DNA of 64,000 nt from Azoarcus olearius (GTDB lineage: Bacteria; Pseudomonadota; Gammaproteobacteria; Burkholderiales; Rhodocyclaceae). The DNA lies in contig NZ_CP016210.1 of the NCBI RefSeq assembly GCF_001682385.1, forward strand, positions 496,001 to 560,000, given 5' to 3'. The notes beneath the pieces are model-generated. The model was not told the origin of the DNA, did not search any database, and worked only from the letters and a program-made list of their open reading frames with translations. The translations under genes and the position numbers were made by a program. Position 1 is the first letter of the stretch; each line of letters begins with the position of its first letter. Below are positions 18,630 through 27,882 of the stretch, in pieces.

Positions 18630-19826
18630 ATGAGCACACAGGTCCAGGACGCCTACATCGTTGCCGCGGTGCGCACCCCGGTGGCCAAGCGCAATGGCGC
18701 TTTCCGCCATGTCCGCCCGGACGACATGCTGGCGCATGTGCTGCGCGCGGTCGTGGCCCAGGTGCCGGCGCTCGACGCCGGCGAGATCGGCGACGTGATC
18801 ACCGGCTGCGCGATGCCGGAAGCCGAGCAGGGCATGAATGTGGCGCGGATCGGGCTGCTGCTGGCCGGGTTGCCGGAGCGGGTGCCGGGCGTCACCCTCA
18901 ACCGCTTCTGCGCTTCCAGCCTGCAGGCGGTGGCTGATGCCGCCAACCGCATCCGCCTCGGCGAAGCCGACGTGATGATCGCCGCCGGCACCGAAAGCAT
19001 GAGCGCGATGCCGCAGATCATGGGCAACAAGGTCAGCCTCAATCCCGAGATCTTCGCCCGCCAGGAAAACATCGGCATCGCCTACGGCATGGGCCTCACC
19101 GCCGAGAAAGTGGCCGAAGAGTGGAAAGTCAGCCGCGCCGACCAGGACGCCTTCGCGCTGCAGTCGCACCAGCGCGCCAGCGCCGCGATCGCCGATGGCA
19201 GCTTCGGCGACGAGATCGCGCCCTACACCGTGCGCAGCCACCTGCCGGGTGAAGGCGGCACCGTGCGGATTGCCGAGCGCATCGTCGACACCGACGAAGG
19301 GCCGCGCGCCGACGCCACGCTGGAAGCGCTCGCCAGGCTCAAGCCGGTGTTCGCCGCGCGCGGCTCGGTCACCGCCGGCAACAGCTCGCAGATGTCCGAC
19401 GGCGCCGGTGCGGTGCTGCTGATGAGCGAGACCGCGCTGCAACGCTACGGCGTGACGCCGCTTGCGCGCTTCCGCAGCTATGCGGTGGCGGGCGTGCCGC
19501 CGCGGGTGATGGGGATCGGGCCGGTCGAAGCGATCCCGCGCGCGCTGTGGCTGGCGGGCCTCGGGCTGGACGCGCTCGACCGCATCGAACTCAACGAAGC
19601 CTTCGCCGCGCAGGCGCTGGCCGTCATCCGCACGCTGGGGCTCGACCCGGCGCGGGTCAATCCGCAGGGCGGCGCGATTGCGCTCGGCCATCCGCTCGGC
19701 GCCACCGGCGCCATCCGCACCGCCACGCTGATGCGCGCGATGCGGCAGGGCGGCGTGCGCCACGGGATGATCACCATGTGCGTCGGCACCGGCATGGGCG
19801 CGGCCGCGATCTTCGAACGCGTATAG
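18630..19826 (+). CDS. Acetyl-CoA acyltransferase (thiolase), FadA-like
   Basis: This second thiolase of the region has 398 aa, the usual length of FadA/PcaF-type enzymes. Its nucleophile is C94 in [11 protein letters not shown]. The His motif NEAFAAQAL, the [15 protein letters not shown] loop and the terminal [13 protein letters not shown] are all present. GAGGAG precedes the ATG by nine bases. It most likely pairs with the FadN-like enzyme upstream, from which it is separated only by the repeat-filled gap. Having both a FadI-like and a FadA-like thiolase suggests two chain-length or pathway specificities. Confidence 0.93.
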   Translation: MSTQVQDAYIVAAVRTPVAKRNGAFRHVRPDDMLAHVLRAVVAQVPALDAGEIGDVITGCAMPEAEQGMNVARIGLLLAGLPERVPGVTLNRFCASSLQAVADAANRIRLGEADVMIAAGTESMSAMPQIMGNKVSLNPEIFARQENIGIAYGMGLTAEKVAEEWKVSRADQDAFALQSHQRASAAIADGSFGDEIAPYTVRSHLPGEGGTVRIAERIVDTDEGPRADATLEALARLKPVFAARGSVTAGNSSQMSDGAGAVLLMSETALQRYGVTPLARFRSYAVAGVPPRVMGIGPVEAIPRALWLAGLGLDALDRIELNEAFAAQALAVIRTLGLDPARVNPQGGAIALGHPLGATGAIRTATLMRAMRQGGVRHGMITMCVGTGMGAAAIFERV

Positions 19827-19902
19827 GCGGCGCGGGCCGCTAAACTTCCGGCTCTGGGCGGCGCCGCGGGTGCGCCGCCGCAACCCCCTGGAGCCCCCCG
19901 AG

Positions 19903-20703
19903 ATGGCCGATACCGTATTGCTCGACGTCGCCGATGGCGTCGCCACCCTGACGCTGAACCGCCCCGACGTGCTCAACGTATTGTCGGTGGCGATGATGCA
20001 GGACCTTGCCGAAGCGGTCCGCGCGCTTGCCGCGCGCAAGGACGTGGCGGTGGTGGTCATCACCGGCGCCGGCGCGCATTTCATGGCCGGCGGCGACCTG
20101 AAGGACTTCTCCGAGCACCTGCACCTGTCGTCCGAGGCGCGCCTGGCGACCTTCCGCGCGATGATCGCGCAGCACATCAATCCCACCGTGGAAACCCTGC
20201 AGGGCCTGCCGCAGCCGGTGATCGCCAAGGTGCGCGGCGCCTGCGCCGGCTTCGGGCTGTCGCTGATGCTGGGCTGCGACTTCGCGCTGTGCGCCGACAA
20301 CAGCGTGTTCACCACCGCCTATTCGGCGATCGGCCTGCCCGGCGATGGCGGCGCATCCTACTTCCTGCCGCGCCTGGTCGGTCGCCGCAAGGCCGCCGAG
20401 CTGCTGCTGCTGGCCGAGCGCTTCGACACCGCCGAAGCCCTGCGCCTGGGCCTGATCAACCGCGCCGTGCCGGAGGCCGAACTGGATGCGGTGACCGAGC
20501 AGTTCGTCGCCCGGCTCAAGGCCGGTCCGCGCCACGCCTATGCCGAGATCAAGCGCCTGCTCGCCGGCTCGCACGACAACCAGCTCGAGTCGCAACTGCA
20601 GAACGAGGCCGAAGCCTTCGGCCGCTGCGGTGCCACCGCCGACTTCGCCGAAGGCGTCACCGCCTTCCTCGGCAAGCGCAAGCCGGGCTTCAAGGACGTC
20701 TGA
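19903..20703 (+). CDS. Crotonase-family protein (enoyl-CoA hydratase/isomerase)
   Basis: This 266-aa crotonase-fold protein shows the CoA-binding and oxyanion-hole segments AGGDLKDF and GACAGFGLSL. By alignment to mitochondrial enoyl-CoA hydratase, both catalytic Glu positions are replaced, by Ser in GFGLSLML and by Ala ahead of the next loop. That loop reads GLPGDGGASYFLPRLVG, with an Asp as in PaaG-type isomerases. It may therefore isomerise or hydrate a special enoyl-CoA rather than act as a standard hydratase. I start at 19903 (GGAG about nine bases upstream); a GTG at 19870 would only add a Pro/Arg stretch. It follows the FadA-like thiolase by 76 bases. Confidence 0.87.
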   Translation: MADTVLLDVADGVATLTLNRPDVLNVLSVAMMQDLAEAVRALAARKDVAVVVITGAGAHFMAGGDLKDFSEHLHLSSEARLATFRAMIAQHINPTVETLQGLPQPVIAKVRGACAGFGLSLMLGCDFALCADNSVFTTAYSAIGLPGDGGASYFLPRLVGRRKAAELLLLAERFDTAEALRLGLINRAVPEAELDAVTEQFVARLKAGPRHAYAEIKRLLAGSHDNQLESQLQNEAEAFGRCGATADFAEGVTAFLGKRKPGFKDV

Positions 20704-20726
20704 GCCGCCGCCGGCCGGCCTGCTGC

Positions 20727-21512
20727 TCAGCGGCTCAGCCGGTAGGCGAGCAGGCCCATCCATTCGTGCAGCGCGTACCAGCCGGCGTAGGCCGTGCCCT
20801 GGCTGGGCAGGCTGGGCCACACCTCGTCGTCGTCGTCGGCGCGCTCGGGGCCGGGCCCCAGCCACGCGGTGGGGGCCGGCACCACCGCCAGTCCGTGCAG
20901 GGCGAATTCCGCCTCCGCGCGCCGCATGTGCGCGGCGTGGGTCACCAGCACCACCCGCGTGACCCCGTCGGCGCGCAGCATCGCTGCCGACAGGCGCGCG
21001 TTGTCACGGGTATCGAACGAGCCGCCTTCCTCCCAGCGCGGGGCGATGCCGAAGTCCTCGCGCAGCGCCGCCGCCATCAGCGTCGCTTCCGGCACATCGC
21101 CGCTGGGCGCGCCGCCGCTGACCAGCAGCGGCAGGCCGGTGGCGCGTGCCAGCCGGGCGCCGTAGCGCAGCCGTTCCAGCGTCAGCCGGTTCACCGTGTC
21201 GCCGCCGTATTCCGCGGCATGGCTGCGGCGGCCGCCGCCGAGGATGACGATCGCCTGCGCGCCGCGCGCCGCTTCCATGTCCACCACGGCCGTGGGCTCC
21301 AGCGGCACCAGCATGCGGCTGACCGAGGCCGGCGTGCTCAGCAGCAGCCCGGCGGCGATGCCGCTCCAGGCCAGCGCCAGCCCGAGGCGGCGCCGGCGCC
21401 GCAGCAGTAGCAACCCGGCCGCGCCCAGCACCAGCGGCAGCAGCGGCGGCAGCACGAAGGCCGCGACCAGTTTCTTCAGCCAGAACAGCAGCAGCGCAAA
21501 ATCGAAAGTCAT
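20727..21512 (-). CDS. YdcF/ElyC-like membrane protein (DUF218)
   Basis: This inner-membrane protein has 261 aa. Two hydrophobic segments (about residues 5-35 and 40-62) precede a cytoplasmic or periplasmic DUF218 domain. Its motifs AIVILGGGRRSHAAEYGG, LLVSGGAPSGDVPEA, STRDNA-like FDTRDNARL and VVLVTHAAHMRRA are those of the SanA/ElyC/YdcF group. Members are linked to envelope and peptidoglycan homeostasis in enterics; the biochemical activity is not established. The start at 21512 begins the first hydrophobic helix. It is transcribed divergently from metY. Confidence 0.85.
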   Translation of the reverse strand: MTFDFALLLFWLKKLVAAFVLPPLLPLVLGAAGLLLLRRRRRLGLALAWSGIAAGLLLSTPASVSRMLVPLEPTAVVDMEAARGAQAIVILGGGRRSHAAEYGGDTVNRLTLERLRYGARLARATGLPLLVSGGAPSGDVPEATLMAAALREDFGIAPRWEEGGSFDTRDNARLSAAMLRADGVTRVVLVTHAAHMRRAEAEFALHGLAVVPAPTAWLGPGPERADDDDEVWPSLPSQGTAYAGWYALHEWMGLLAYRLSR

Positions 21513-21576
21513 CGGGATTTGGCGGGCGAGGGTGGGGCCAGTATTATCGGCGCAATTCCTCAGCGTCCCCGCGCCC

Positions 21577-22866
21577 ATGCCCGATCATCGCTTCGGCATA
21601 GAATCCCTTTGCCTGCACGCCGGCCAGCAGCCCGACGCCGAAACCGGCGCGCGCGCGGTGCCGATCTACCAGACCACCTCCTTCGTCTTCGATTCGCCCG
21701 AGCACGCGGCCGAACTGTTCAACCTGCAGACCTTCGGCAACGTCTATTCGCGCATCTCCAACCCCACGGTGGCGGTGTTCGAAGAGCGCATGGCGGCGCT
21801 CGAAGGCGGCCGCGCCGCGCTCGCCACCTCGTCCGGCCTGGCCGCGCAGATGACCGCGCTGCTGACGCTGGCGCAGGCGGGCGACGAAATCGTCGCGGCG
21901 CGCACGCTGTACGGCGGCAGCTATTCCCAGCTCGACGTCAGCCTGCGCCGGCTCGGCATCGGCACGGTGTTCGTCGATCCGTCCGACCCGGAGAACTTCC
22001 GCGCCGCGATCACCGACCGCACCAAGGCGGTGTATGGCGAGATCATCGGCAACCCCAGCCTCAACGTGTTCGACGTGGCCGCGGTGGCGGCGATCACCCG
22101 GGCTGCCGGGGTGCCGCTGGTGATCGACAGCACGCTCGCCTCGCCCTACCTGTGCCGGCCGCTTGAGCACGGCGCCGACATCGTCATCCACTCGGCCACC
22201 AAGTACATCGGCGGCCACGGCACCACCATGGGCGGCGTGCTGGTCGAATCCGGCACCTTCCCGTGGGACAACGGCCGCTTCCCGCAGATGGTCGAACCAT
22301 CGCCGGGCTACCACGGCGTGCGTTTCTACGAAACCTTCGGCAACTTCGGCTTCACGATGAAGGCGCGCATGGAAACCCTGCGCACCTTCGGCCAGGCGCT
22401 GTCGCCGTTCAACGCCTTCATGCTGCTGCAGGGGCTGGAGACGCTGCATGTGCGCATGGACCGCCATGTCGCCAATGCGCGCGCGGTGGCGGACTTCCTC
22501 GCCGCCCACCCGGCGGTGGCGTGGGTGAATTACCCCGGCCTCGCCGCCAGCCCCGAGCACGCGCTGGCGCAGCGCTACTTCCCCAAGGGCCCGGGCGCCA
22601 TCCTGTCCTTCGGCATCCGCGGCGGCCAGCCCGCCGGCGAGCGCTTCATCGAGGCGCTGCAGATGATCAGTCACCTCGCCAACGTCGGCGACGCCAAGAC
22701 CCTGGTGATCCACCCGGCCTCGACCACCCACCGCCAGCTCTCCGAAGAAGAGCAGCGCGCCGCCGGCGTGCCGCCGGACATGGTGCGGCTGTCGGTCGGC
22801 ATCGAAACCCTGGACGACATCCTCTGGGATCTCGACCAGGCGCTCGCGCGCGGAGCCGCGGCGTGA
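21577..22866 (+). CDS. metY: O-acetylhomoserine (thiol)-lyase
   Basis: This PLP enzyme would convert O-acetylhomoserine plus sulfide to homocysteine, direct sulfhydrylation in methionine synthesis. The 429-aa length is typical of MetY and longer than MetB/MetC. The PLP lysine is K209 in HSATKYIGGHGTTMGG. The N-terminus GIESLCLHAGQQPDAETGARAVPIYQ and YSRISNPT are family signatures. TATTAT at 21542-21547 may be its -10 box. The stop overlaps the next gene's GTG start (GTGA), so the DUF2802-like gene is cotranscribed. O-succinylhomoserine use (MetZ-like) is less likely given the length. Confidence 0.92.
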   Translation: MPDHRFGIESLCLHAGQQPDAETGARAVPIYQTTSFVFDSPEHAAELFNLQTFGNVYSRISNPTVAVFEERMAALEGGRAALATSSGLAAQMTALLTLAQAGDEIVAARTLYGGSYSQLDVSLRRLGIGTVFVDPSDPENFRAAITDRTKAVYGEIIGNPSLNVFDVAAVAAITRAAGVPLVIDSTLASPYLCRPLEHGADIVIHSATKYIGGHGTTMGGVLVESGTFPWDNGRFPQMVEPSPGYHGVRFYETFGNFGFTMKARMETLRTFGQALSPFNAFMLLQGLETLHVRMDRHVANARAVADFLAAHPAVAWVNYPGLAASPEHALAQRYFPKGPGAILSFGIRGGQPAGERFIEALQMISHLANVGDAKTLVIHPASTTHRQLSEEEQRAAGVPPDMVRLSVGIETLDDILWDLDQALARGAAA

Positions 22867-23450
22867 GTCTGCGCCTGCTGCTCGGCATCGCGATCGCATT
22901 GCTGCTGCTCTACGGCGGCTGGCAGCTGCTGCGCGCAGTGCGCGGCGGCTGGCGCGCGGGACGGGCGGACCGCCCGGCGCCGCAGCGCCTGGCGCCGGTA
23001 ACCGACGACGACGCGCCCGACGATGACGAAGACGACGGCGGCTTCGACTACGCGCCGCTGCCGGCCGCGGCCGAGCGCGCCCCGGCGCCGGTGGCGACGC
23101 CTGCTGCGGCCCCCGCGCCGGTCCGATCGCCGCCGCCGGCGGGGCCGGACGCCTTCCAGCTCGAACTCGAACTGCAGCGTCTGCGCCGTGAAGTCGCCGG
23201 CCTGCGCGCCGCGCTCGACGTGCAGCAGCAGGAAATCGGCGGTCTGCACGACAGCCTGCGCACACTGCGCGAACAGCTCGAAAGCGGGCTTGCGGGGCAG
23301 AACGCGTCGCCCGAGTACAGCGAGGCGCTGGTGTTCGCCCGCCGCGGCCTGCCGGTGGAGGCGATCGCCGAGCGCTGCGGTATCACCGTGGCCGAGGCCG
23401 AGCTGGTGCGCGCGCTGGCGGCCCGCAGCGACGACGGGGCCGCGCGGTGA
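22863..23450 (+). CDS. DUF2802-like membrane-anchored coiled-coil protein
   Basis: This 195-aa protein starts at a GTG overlapping the metY stop. It has one N-terminal membrane helix (about residues 3-22) and an acidic Pro/Ala-rich linker. A coiled coil follows (about 95-140, LELELQRLRREVAGLRAAL). It ends in a small helix-turn-helix-like C-terminal domain (YSEALVFARRGLPVEAIAERCGITVAEAELVRAL). The C-terminal domain resembles DUF2802, which in other proteobacteria is often found beside flagellar or chemotaxis genes. With SPOR and FliW genes following, a motility or cell-envelope role is plausible; the function is unknown. Confidence 0.75.
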   Translation: MSLRLLLGIAIALLLLYGGWQLLRAVRGGWRAGRADRPAPQRLAPVTDDDAPDDDEDDGGFDYAPLPAAAERAPAPVATPAAAPAPVRSPPPAGPDAFQLELELQRLRREVAGLRAALDVQQQEIGGLHDSLRTLREQLESGLAGQNASPEYSEALVFARRGLPVEAIAERCGITVAEAELVRALAARSDDGAAR

Positions 23451-24208
23451 GCGAAGACACCCGCGCGGGCCGCAACGCCGCGCTGCTGCGCGCCGGCATT
23501 GCGGTGGCGGCCGCGCTGGCGCTGCTGGTGGGGCTGCTGGTGGTGGAGGACGGCCGGGACCCGGCCGCGGACCTGACTGCGGCCGCGGTGCAGCCCGCCG
23601 CGGTACCTGGGGCTGCGGCGCAACCCGCGCCCCCCGCTCAGGCGGATACGGACAAGGCCGCGGCAGCCGCGGTGGCACTCCCGGCCATCAGTGCCCCCGC
23701 AGCCACGGCACCCGCCCCCGCAGCCACGGCACCGGCAGCCGCTGCTGAAGCGCCCGCCATGCCGGCGCCCCCAACGGCAGCGGCACCCACATCAGCATCA
23801 TTACCCAGCCCGGCGGAACCGGCCGGGGCTGCGGTTTCCCCCCAGCCCGCCGCGGCCGCAATCGCCGGCGCTGCGGCGCGCACACTGCCCGAGGCGCCGG
23901 CGAGCGCGCCGGTGACGCCGCCCGGCGCCCCGCGGCCGCCCGCCGTGCCGGCGGTGCCGCCGGTGCCCGCGGTGGTGGCCGCGCCGGTGAAGGATGGTTA
24001 TCTGCTGCAGCTCGGGGTATTCGGCAATCCGGTCAACGCCAGCGCCTTGCAGGCCGAACTCGCCGCGAAGGGGCTGCCGGCACGGGTCGAGAGCCGTGTC
24101 GTGCTCGGCCCCTTTCCCGACCGCAAGAGCATGGAAGCGGCGCAGCGCCAGTTGCAGCGGGCGCACCGCCAGGAAGGCATCGTCGTGCCGCCCAGGGGCG
24201 GCCGCTAG
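23447..24208 (+). CDS. SPOR-domain membrane protein
   Basis: This 253-aa bitopic protein starts at a GTG overlapping the upstream stop. A transmembrane helix lies at about residues 15-35 (IAVAAALALLVGLLVV). A long Ala/Pro-rich periplasmic linker (about 45-180) includes a short duplicated PAATAPA-type stretch. The C-terminal SPOR domain (about 183-250, YLLQLGVFGNPVNASALQAEL) binds denuded septal peptidoglycan in known members. It probably localises to the division site. The compositionally extreme linker is normal for this class. Confidence 0.85.
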   Translation: MSEDTRAGRNAALLRAGIAVAAALALLVGLLVVEDGRDPAADLTAAAVQPAAVPGAAAQPAPPAQADTDKAAAAAVALPAISAPAATAPAPAATAPAAAAEAPAMPAPPTAAAPTSASLPSPAEPAGAAVSPQPAAAAIAGAAARTLPEAPASAPVTPPGAPRPPAVPAVPPVPAVVAAPVKDGYLLQLGVFGNPVNASALQAELAAKGLPARVESRVVLGPFPDRKSMEAAQRQLQRAHRQEGIVVPPRGGR

Positions 24209-24290
24209 GAGTCCGGCCGCCGCCGGCGGCCGGTGTGGAGCAGGCGGACGGGCAACGCGGCCCGTCCGGGATCAGCAGGAGGAAAACAAC

Positions 24291-24731
24291 ATGAAGATCG
24301 AAAGCCCGGTATTCGGCAGCGCCGAAGTGTCCGATGACAAGGTGATCGAGTTCCCGGCGGGCTTGCCGGGTTTCGAACACTGCAAGCGCTTCGTGCTGGT
24401 GCATGAAGAAGGCAGCGACACCGCGGTGTTCCTGCTGCAGAGCGTGGACGACGCCGACGTGGCGTTCTCCATCACCGGCCCCGAGCAGCTCGGCATCAAC
24501 TACGAGTTCGCGCTCAGCGACGAGGAAGTCGCGACGCTGGGGCTGGCCAGCCCGGCCGAGGCGCTGGTGGCGGTGATCGTGCGCAAGGACGGCGAGGCGG
24601 GTTCGCCGGCCAGTACCGGCCTGCGCGCCAACTTCATGGCGCCGCTGGTGATCAACGTCGAGGGCCGGCGCGGCCTGCAGAAGGTCATCAACCGCCTCGG
24701 CTGCGACATCGTCCTGCGCGAACGCGCCTGA
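24291..24731 (+). CDS. fliW: Flagellar assembly factor FliW
   Basis: This 146-aa protein would bind flagellin and, in other bacteria, antagonise the translational repressor CsrA. It shows the family's IEFPAGLPGFEHCKRFVLV, LLQSVDDADVAFSI and NFMAPLVINVEGRRGLQKV segments. A strong AGGAGG lies eight bases before the ATG. No flagellin or csrA gene is in the window. The preceding DUF2802-like and SPOR genes form a short collinear run with it, while ridA follows after a 99-base gap with its own possible promoter. Confidence 0.92.
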   Translation: MKIESPVFGSAEVSDDKVIEFPAGLPGFEHCKRFVLVHEEGSDTAVFLLQSVDDADVAFSITGPEQLGINYEFALSDEEVATLGLASPAEALVAVIVRKDGEAGSPASTGLRANFMAPLVINVEGRRGLQKVINRLGCDIVLRERA

Positions 24732-24793
24732 AATCCGCCGCCCGCCCGGCCGCACGCCATGCGCATGGCGGCGGCGGGCGGCGCGCGCCGGTT

Positions 24794-24799
24794 TACAAT
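24794..24799 (+). promoter_or_regulatory. Possible -10 box for ridA-recG
   Basis: TACAAT lies 31 bases before the ridA start in the 99-base gap after fliW. No matching -35 is visible 16-18 bases upstream, so this is weak evidence for a separate ridA-recG promoter. Confidence 0.3.
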
Positions 24800-24830
24800 G
24801 CGGCTCTCAGACCCATCCGAGGAAGACTCC

Positions 24831-25211
24831 ATGAGCCGCAGCATCGTTTCCACCCCCAATGCGCCCGCCGCGATCGGTACCTACTCGCAGGCCGTAAAGG
24901 CCGGCGGCACGGTTTACCTGTCCGGCCAGATCGGTCTCGACCCGGCCACCATGCAGTTGGTGGACGGCTTCGAGGCGCAGACCGTGCGCGTGTTCGAAAA
25001 CCTGAAGGCGGTGGCCGAGGCCGCGGGCGGCTCGCTCGCCGACGTGGTCAAGCTCACCATCTATCTCACCGACCTCGCCAACTTCGCCAAGGTGAACGAG
25101 ATCATGGCGCGCTATTTCGCCGAGCCCTATCCGGCGCGCGCCGCGGTAGGCGTCAAGGAATTGCCCAAGGGCGCGGTGGTCGAGGCCGACGCCATCCTGG
25201 TGCTCGGCTGA
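24831..25211 (+). CDS. ridA: Reactive intermediate/imine deaminase RidA
   Basis: This 126-aa RidA/YjgF-family enzyme hydrolyses reactive enamine/imine intermediates such as 2-aminoacrylate released by PLP enzymes. The N-terminal [14 protein letters not shown] and C-terminal signature [25 protein letters not shown], with the substrate-binding Arg and Glu, are intact. GAGGAAG precedes the ATG. The recG start lies seven bases after its stop, so the two are cotranscribed. A second, more distant family member lies at 32822-33175. Confidence 0.93.
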   Translation: MSRSIVSTPNAPAAIGTYSQAVKAGGTVYLSGQIGLDPATMQLVDGFEAQTVRVFENLKAVAEAAGGSLADVVKLTIYLTDLANFAKVNEIMARYFAEPYPARAAVGVKELPKGAVVEADAILVLG

Positions 25212-25218
25212 GCGCCAC

Positions 25219-27258
25219 GTGCAGTCGGGCTGGGCGGGACTGGGCGAGCAGCTCGCCTCGCGCCTGCGCAAGCTGGACCTGCACCGGCAGGAGGACCTCG
25301 TCGTCCACCTGCCGCTGCGCTACGAGGACGAAACCCGGCTGACGCCGATCGGCGTCGCCCGCGCCGGCTTTCCGGCGCAGATCGAAGGCGAGGTCACCTC
25401 CTGCGAAGTCGTGCTGCGCCCCCGCCGCCAGCTGGTGGCGCGGGTGCGCGACGACTCGGGCACGCTCGTCGCGCGCTGGATCAATTTCTACCCTTCCCAG
25501 CAGAAGCAGCTTGCGGTCGGGCGCCGGGTGCGGCTGTTCGGCGAAGTGCGGGGCGGCTTCTTCGGCGACGAGATGGTGCATCCGCGGGTGCGCAACATCG
25601 ACCCCGGTGAAGGCTTGCCGGAAGCGCTGACGCCGGTGTATCCGACTACAGCCGGGCTGGGCCAGGCCACGCTGAGGAAGCTGATCGACCGCGCGCTGAA
25701 GACGGTGCCGCTGCAGGATCTGCTGCCGGAAGACGCGCGCCGCGCGCTCGACCTGCCCGGCTTCGCCGAGGCGCTGACCGCGCTGCACCACCCGGCGCCG
25801 GATGCCGATCCGATCGCGCTGGAGAACCGCGAGCATCCGGCCTGGCGGCGCATCAAGTTCGAGGAACTGCTGGTACAGCAGCTCTCGCTGCGGCGCGCCT
25901 ACAACGCCCGCCGCGCGCGCGAGGCGGTGGTGCTGCCGGCGCGCCAGCAGCTCACCGCCGGACTGGTCCGCGGCCTGCCGTTCGCGCTCACCGGCGCGCA
26001 GCAGCGCGCGGTCGGCGAGATCGCCACCGACCTCGGCGCCGCCCATCCGATGCAGCGCCTGCTGCAGGGCGATGTCGGCAGCGGCAAGACCATCGTCGCC
26101 GCGCTCGCCATGCTGCAGGCCGCCGAGAACGGCTGGCAGGCGGCGCTGATGGCGCCGACCGAAATCCTTGCCGAACAGCACTACAAGAAGCTCGCCGCCT
26201 GGCTGGAGCCGCTTGGCGTCGGCATCGCCTGGCTGTCGGGCAGCCGCAGGAAGCGCGAGCGCGAGGCCGAACTTGCCAGGTTGCAGAGCGGCGAGGTGCT
26301 GCTCGCCGTCGGCACCCACGCGCTGATCGAGGACGAGGTCGCACTGCCGCGCCTCGCGCTGGCGATCATCGACGAGCAGCACCGTTTCGGCGTGCGCCAG
26401 CGCCTGGCGCTGCGCGAGAAGGGCGCGCACGGCCTGCGCCCGCACATGCTGATGATGTCGGCCACGCCGATCCCGCGCACGCTCGCGATGACCCACTACG
26501 CCGACCTCGACGTCTCGGTGCTCGACGAACTGCCGCCGGGGCGTACGCCGATCCGCACCAAGCTGGTGTCGGAGGCGCGCCGGGAGGAGGTCGTCGGCCG
26601 TGTGCGCGACGCCTGCCTGCAGGGTCGCCAGGCCTACTGGGTGTGCCCGCTGATCGAGGAGTCCGAGGCGCTGCAACTGCAGACCGCGCTCGACACCTAC
26701 GCCGCGCTGTCGGAGGCGCTGCCCGAACTGCGTGTGGGCCTGGTGCACGGCCGCCTGAAGGCCGACGAGAAGTCGGCGACGATGGCCGCCTTTTCCGCCG
26801 GCGAGCTGCAGGTGCTGGTGGCGACCACGGTGATCGAGGTCGGCGTGGACGTGCCCAATGCGAGCCTGATGGTGATCGAACACGCCGAGCGCTTCGGGCT
26901 CGCCCAGTTGCATCAGCTGCGCGGGCGGGTCGGGCGCGGCACCGCGGAATCGGTGTGCATCCTGCTGTTCGCCCAGCCGCTGTCGGAGAACGGGCGCGCG
27001 CGGCTGAAGGTCATCTATGAACACACCGACGGCTTCGCGATCGCGCGTGAGGATCTGCAACTGCGCGGCCCGGGCGAATTCGTCGGTGCCCGCCAGAGCG
27101 GCGTGCCGCTGCTGCGCTACGCCGATCTGGAACTCGACGCCGGGTTGATCGAACCCGCGCGCGCACTTGCCGAACGCCTGCTGCGTGACGCCCCCGCCCA
27201 GGCCGATGCACTGATGCAGCGCTGGCTCGGTGGGCGGGAGTCGCTGCTGCGCGCCTGA
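25219..27258 (+). CDS. recG: ATP-dependent DNA helicase RecG
   Basis: This 679-aa branch-migrating helicase rescues stalled replication forks; E. coli RecG has 693 aa. Domain order is the N-terminal wedge/OB domain (about 1-200), then helicase domain 1 with Walker A GDVGSGKT (K290) and DEQH box (385-388, IIDEQHRFGVRQR). Domain 2 follows with TTVIEVGVDVPNASLMVIE, and then QLRGRVGRG. The start is a GTG seven bases after ridA. No truncation is seen. Confidence 0.95.
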   Translation: MQSGWAGLGEQLASRLRKLDLHRQEDLVVHLPLRYEDETRLTPIGVARAGFPAQIEGEVTSCEVVLRPRRQLVARVRDDSGTLVARWINFYPSQQKQLAVGRRVRLFGEVRGGFFGDEMVHPRVRNIDPGEGLPEALTPVYPTTAGLGQATLRKLIDRALKTVPLQDLLPEDARRALDLPGFAEALTALHHPAPDADPIALENREHPAWRRIKFEELLVQQLSLRRAYNARRAREAVVLPARQQLTAGLVRGLPFALTGAQQRAVGEIATDLGAAHPMQRLLQGDVGSGKTIVAALAMLQAAENGWQAALMAPTEILAEQHYKKLAAWLEPLGVGIAWLSGSRRKREREAELARLQSGEVLLAVGTHALIEDEVALPRLALAIIDEQHRFGVRQRLALREKGAHGLRPHMLMMSATPIPRTLAMTHYADLDVSVLDELPPGRTPIRTKLVSEARREEVVGRVRDACLQGRQAYWVCPLIEESEALQLQTALDTYAALSEALPELRVGLVHGRLKADEKSATMAAFSAGELQVLVATTVIEVGVDVPNASLMVIEHAERFGLAQLHQLRGRVGRGTAESVCILLFAQPLSENGRARLKVIYEHTDGFAIAREDLQLRGPGEFVGARQSGVPLLRYADLELDAGLIEPARALAERLLRDAPAQADALMQRWLGGRESLLRA

Positions 27259-27312
27259 TGGCCGAGCCGGTCGGCTAAGATCACGGCCTTGCTCCGCTTT
27301 CCCGTGTCACCG

Positions 27313-27882
27313 ATGCAGCACCCCGCTTCCGGCGAGTCCTGGCTCGCCCGCCCGCCGCGCACCGCCGAGCGCCGGCTGCGCCCCTGGCTGACCGATCCCG
27401 CCTCGCTCACCGCCCGTATCCGCATGCGCTGCGGCATGTTCGGGGTGCGGGTGCTGCGCCAATCGGCTGGCGCCCTGACCCCAGACGAACGCCGTCTGCT
27501 CGGCCTGCGCGCCGGCGAGCGCGCACTGCTGCGCGAGGTGCTGCTGATCGCCGACGGTCGCCCGGTGGTGTTTGCGCGCAGCGTGCTGGCGCAGCGCGAG
27601 CAGCGCGGCGGCTGGCTGCGGTTGTGGCGCGGCATCGGCAGCCGGCCGCTGGGCGCGGCGCTGTTTTCCGATCCGCGCATCCGCCGCCAACCGCTGGCCT
27701 GCGCCCGCATCGGGGCCGCCGACGCGCGTTATCATCTTGCCCGACGCGCGCTCGCCGGCGCCGCGACGCTGCCGCCGGCACTGTGGGCGCGGCGCTCGGT
27801 GTTCCGCCTGCATGGCCGCTCGCTGCTGGTGAGCGAGTTCTTCCTGCCCGCGATACTCGGATTGCCCGATGACCCTCTCTGA
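27313..27882 (+). CDS. ubiC: Chorismate pyruvate-lyase
   Basis: This enzyme converts chorismate to 4-hydroxybenzoate plus pyruvate, the entry to ubiquinone synthesis. It has about 189 aa from the ATG at 27313; TTG 27289 and GTG 27304 are alternative starts. E. coli UbiC has 165 aa. Conserved features are [20 protein letters not shown], the LGAALFSDP loop and the C-terminal [22 protein letters not shown] with the key Glu. Its 3' end overlaps ubiA by 14 bases, so its product goes straight to the prenyltransferase encoded next. Confidence 0.87.
   Translation: MQHPASGESWLARPPRTAERRLRPWLTDPASLTARIRMRCGMFGVRVLRQSAGALTPDERRLLGLRAGERALLREVLLIADGRPVVFARSVLAQREQRGGWLRLWRGIGSRPLGAALFSDPRIRRQPLACARIGAADARYHLARRALAGAATLPPALWARRSVFRLHGRSLLVSEFFLPAILGLPDDPL

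Noticed and set aside
18262-18639. Small open frames in the repeat-filled gap
   Set aside because: They are Arg/Pro-rich in every frame, lack ribosome-binding sites and overlap palindromes, so they look like translated repeats.
23638-23885. Minus-strand Ala/Gly-rich frames opposite the SPOR-protein linker
   Set aside because: They mirror the low-complexity Ala/Pro linker of the SPOR protein and have no start signals.
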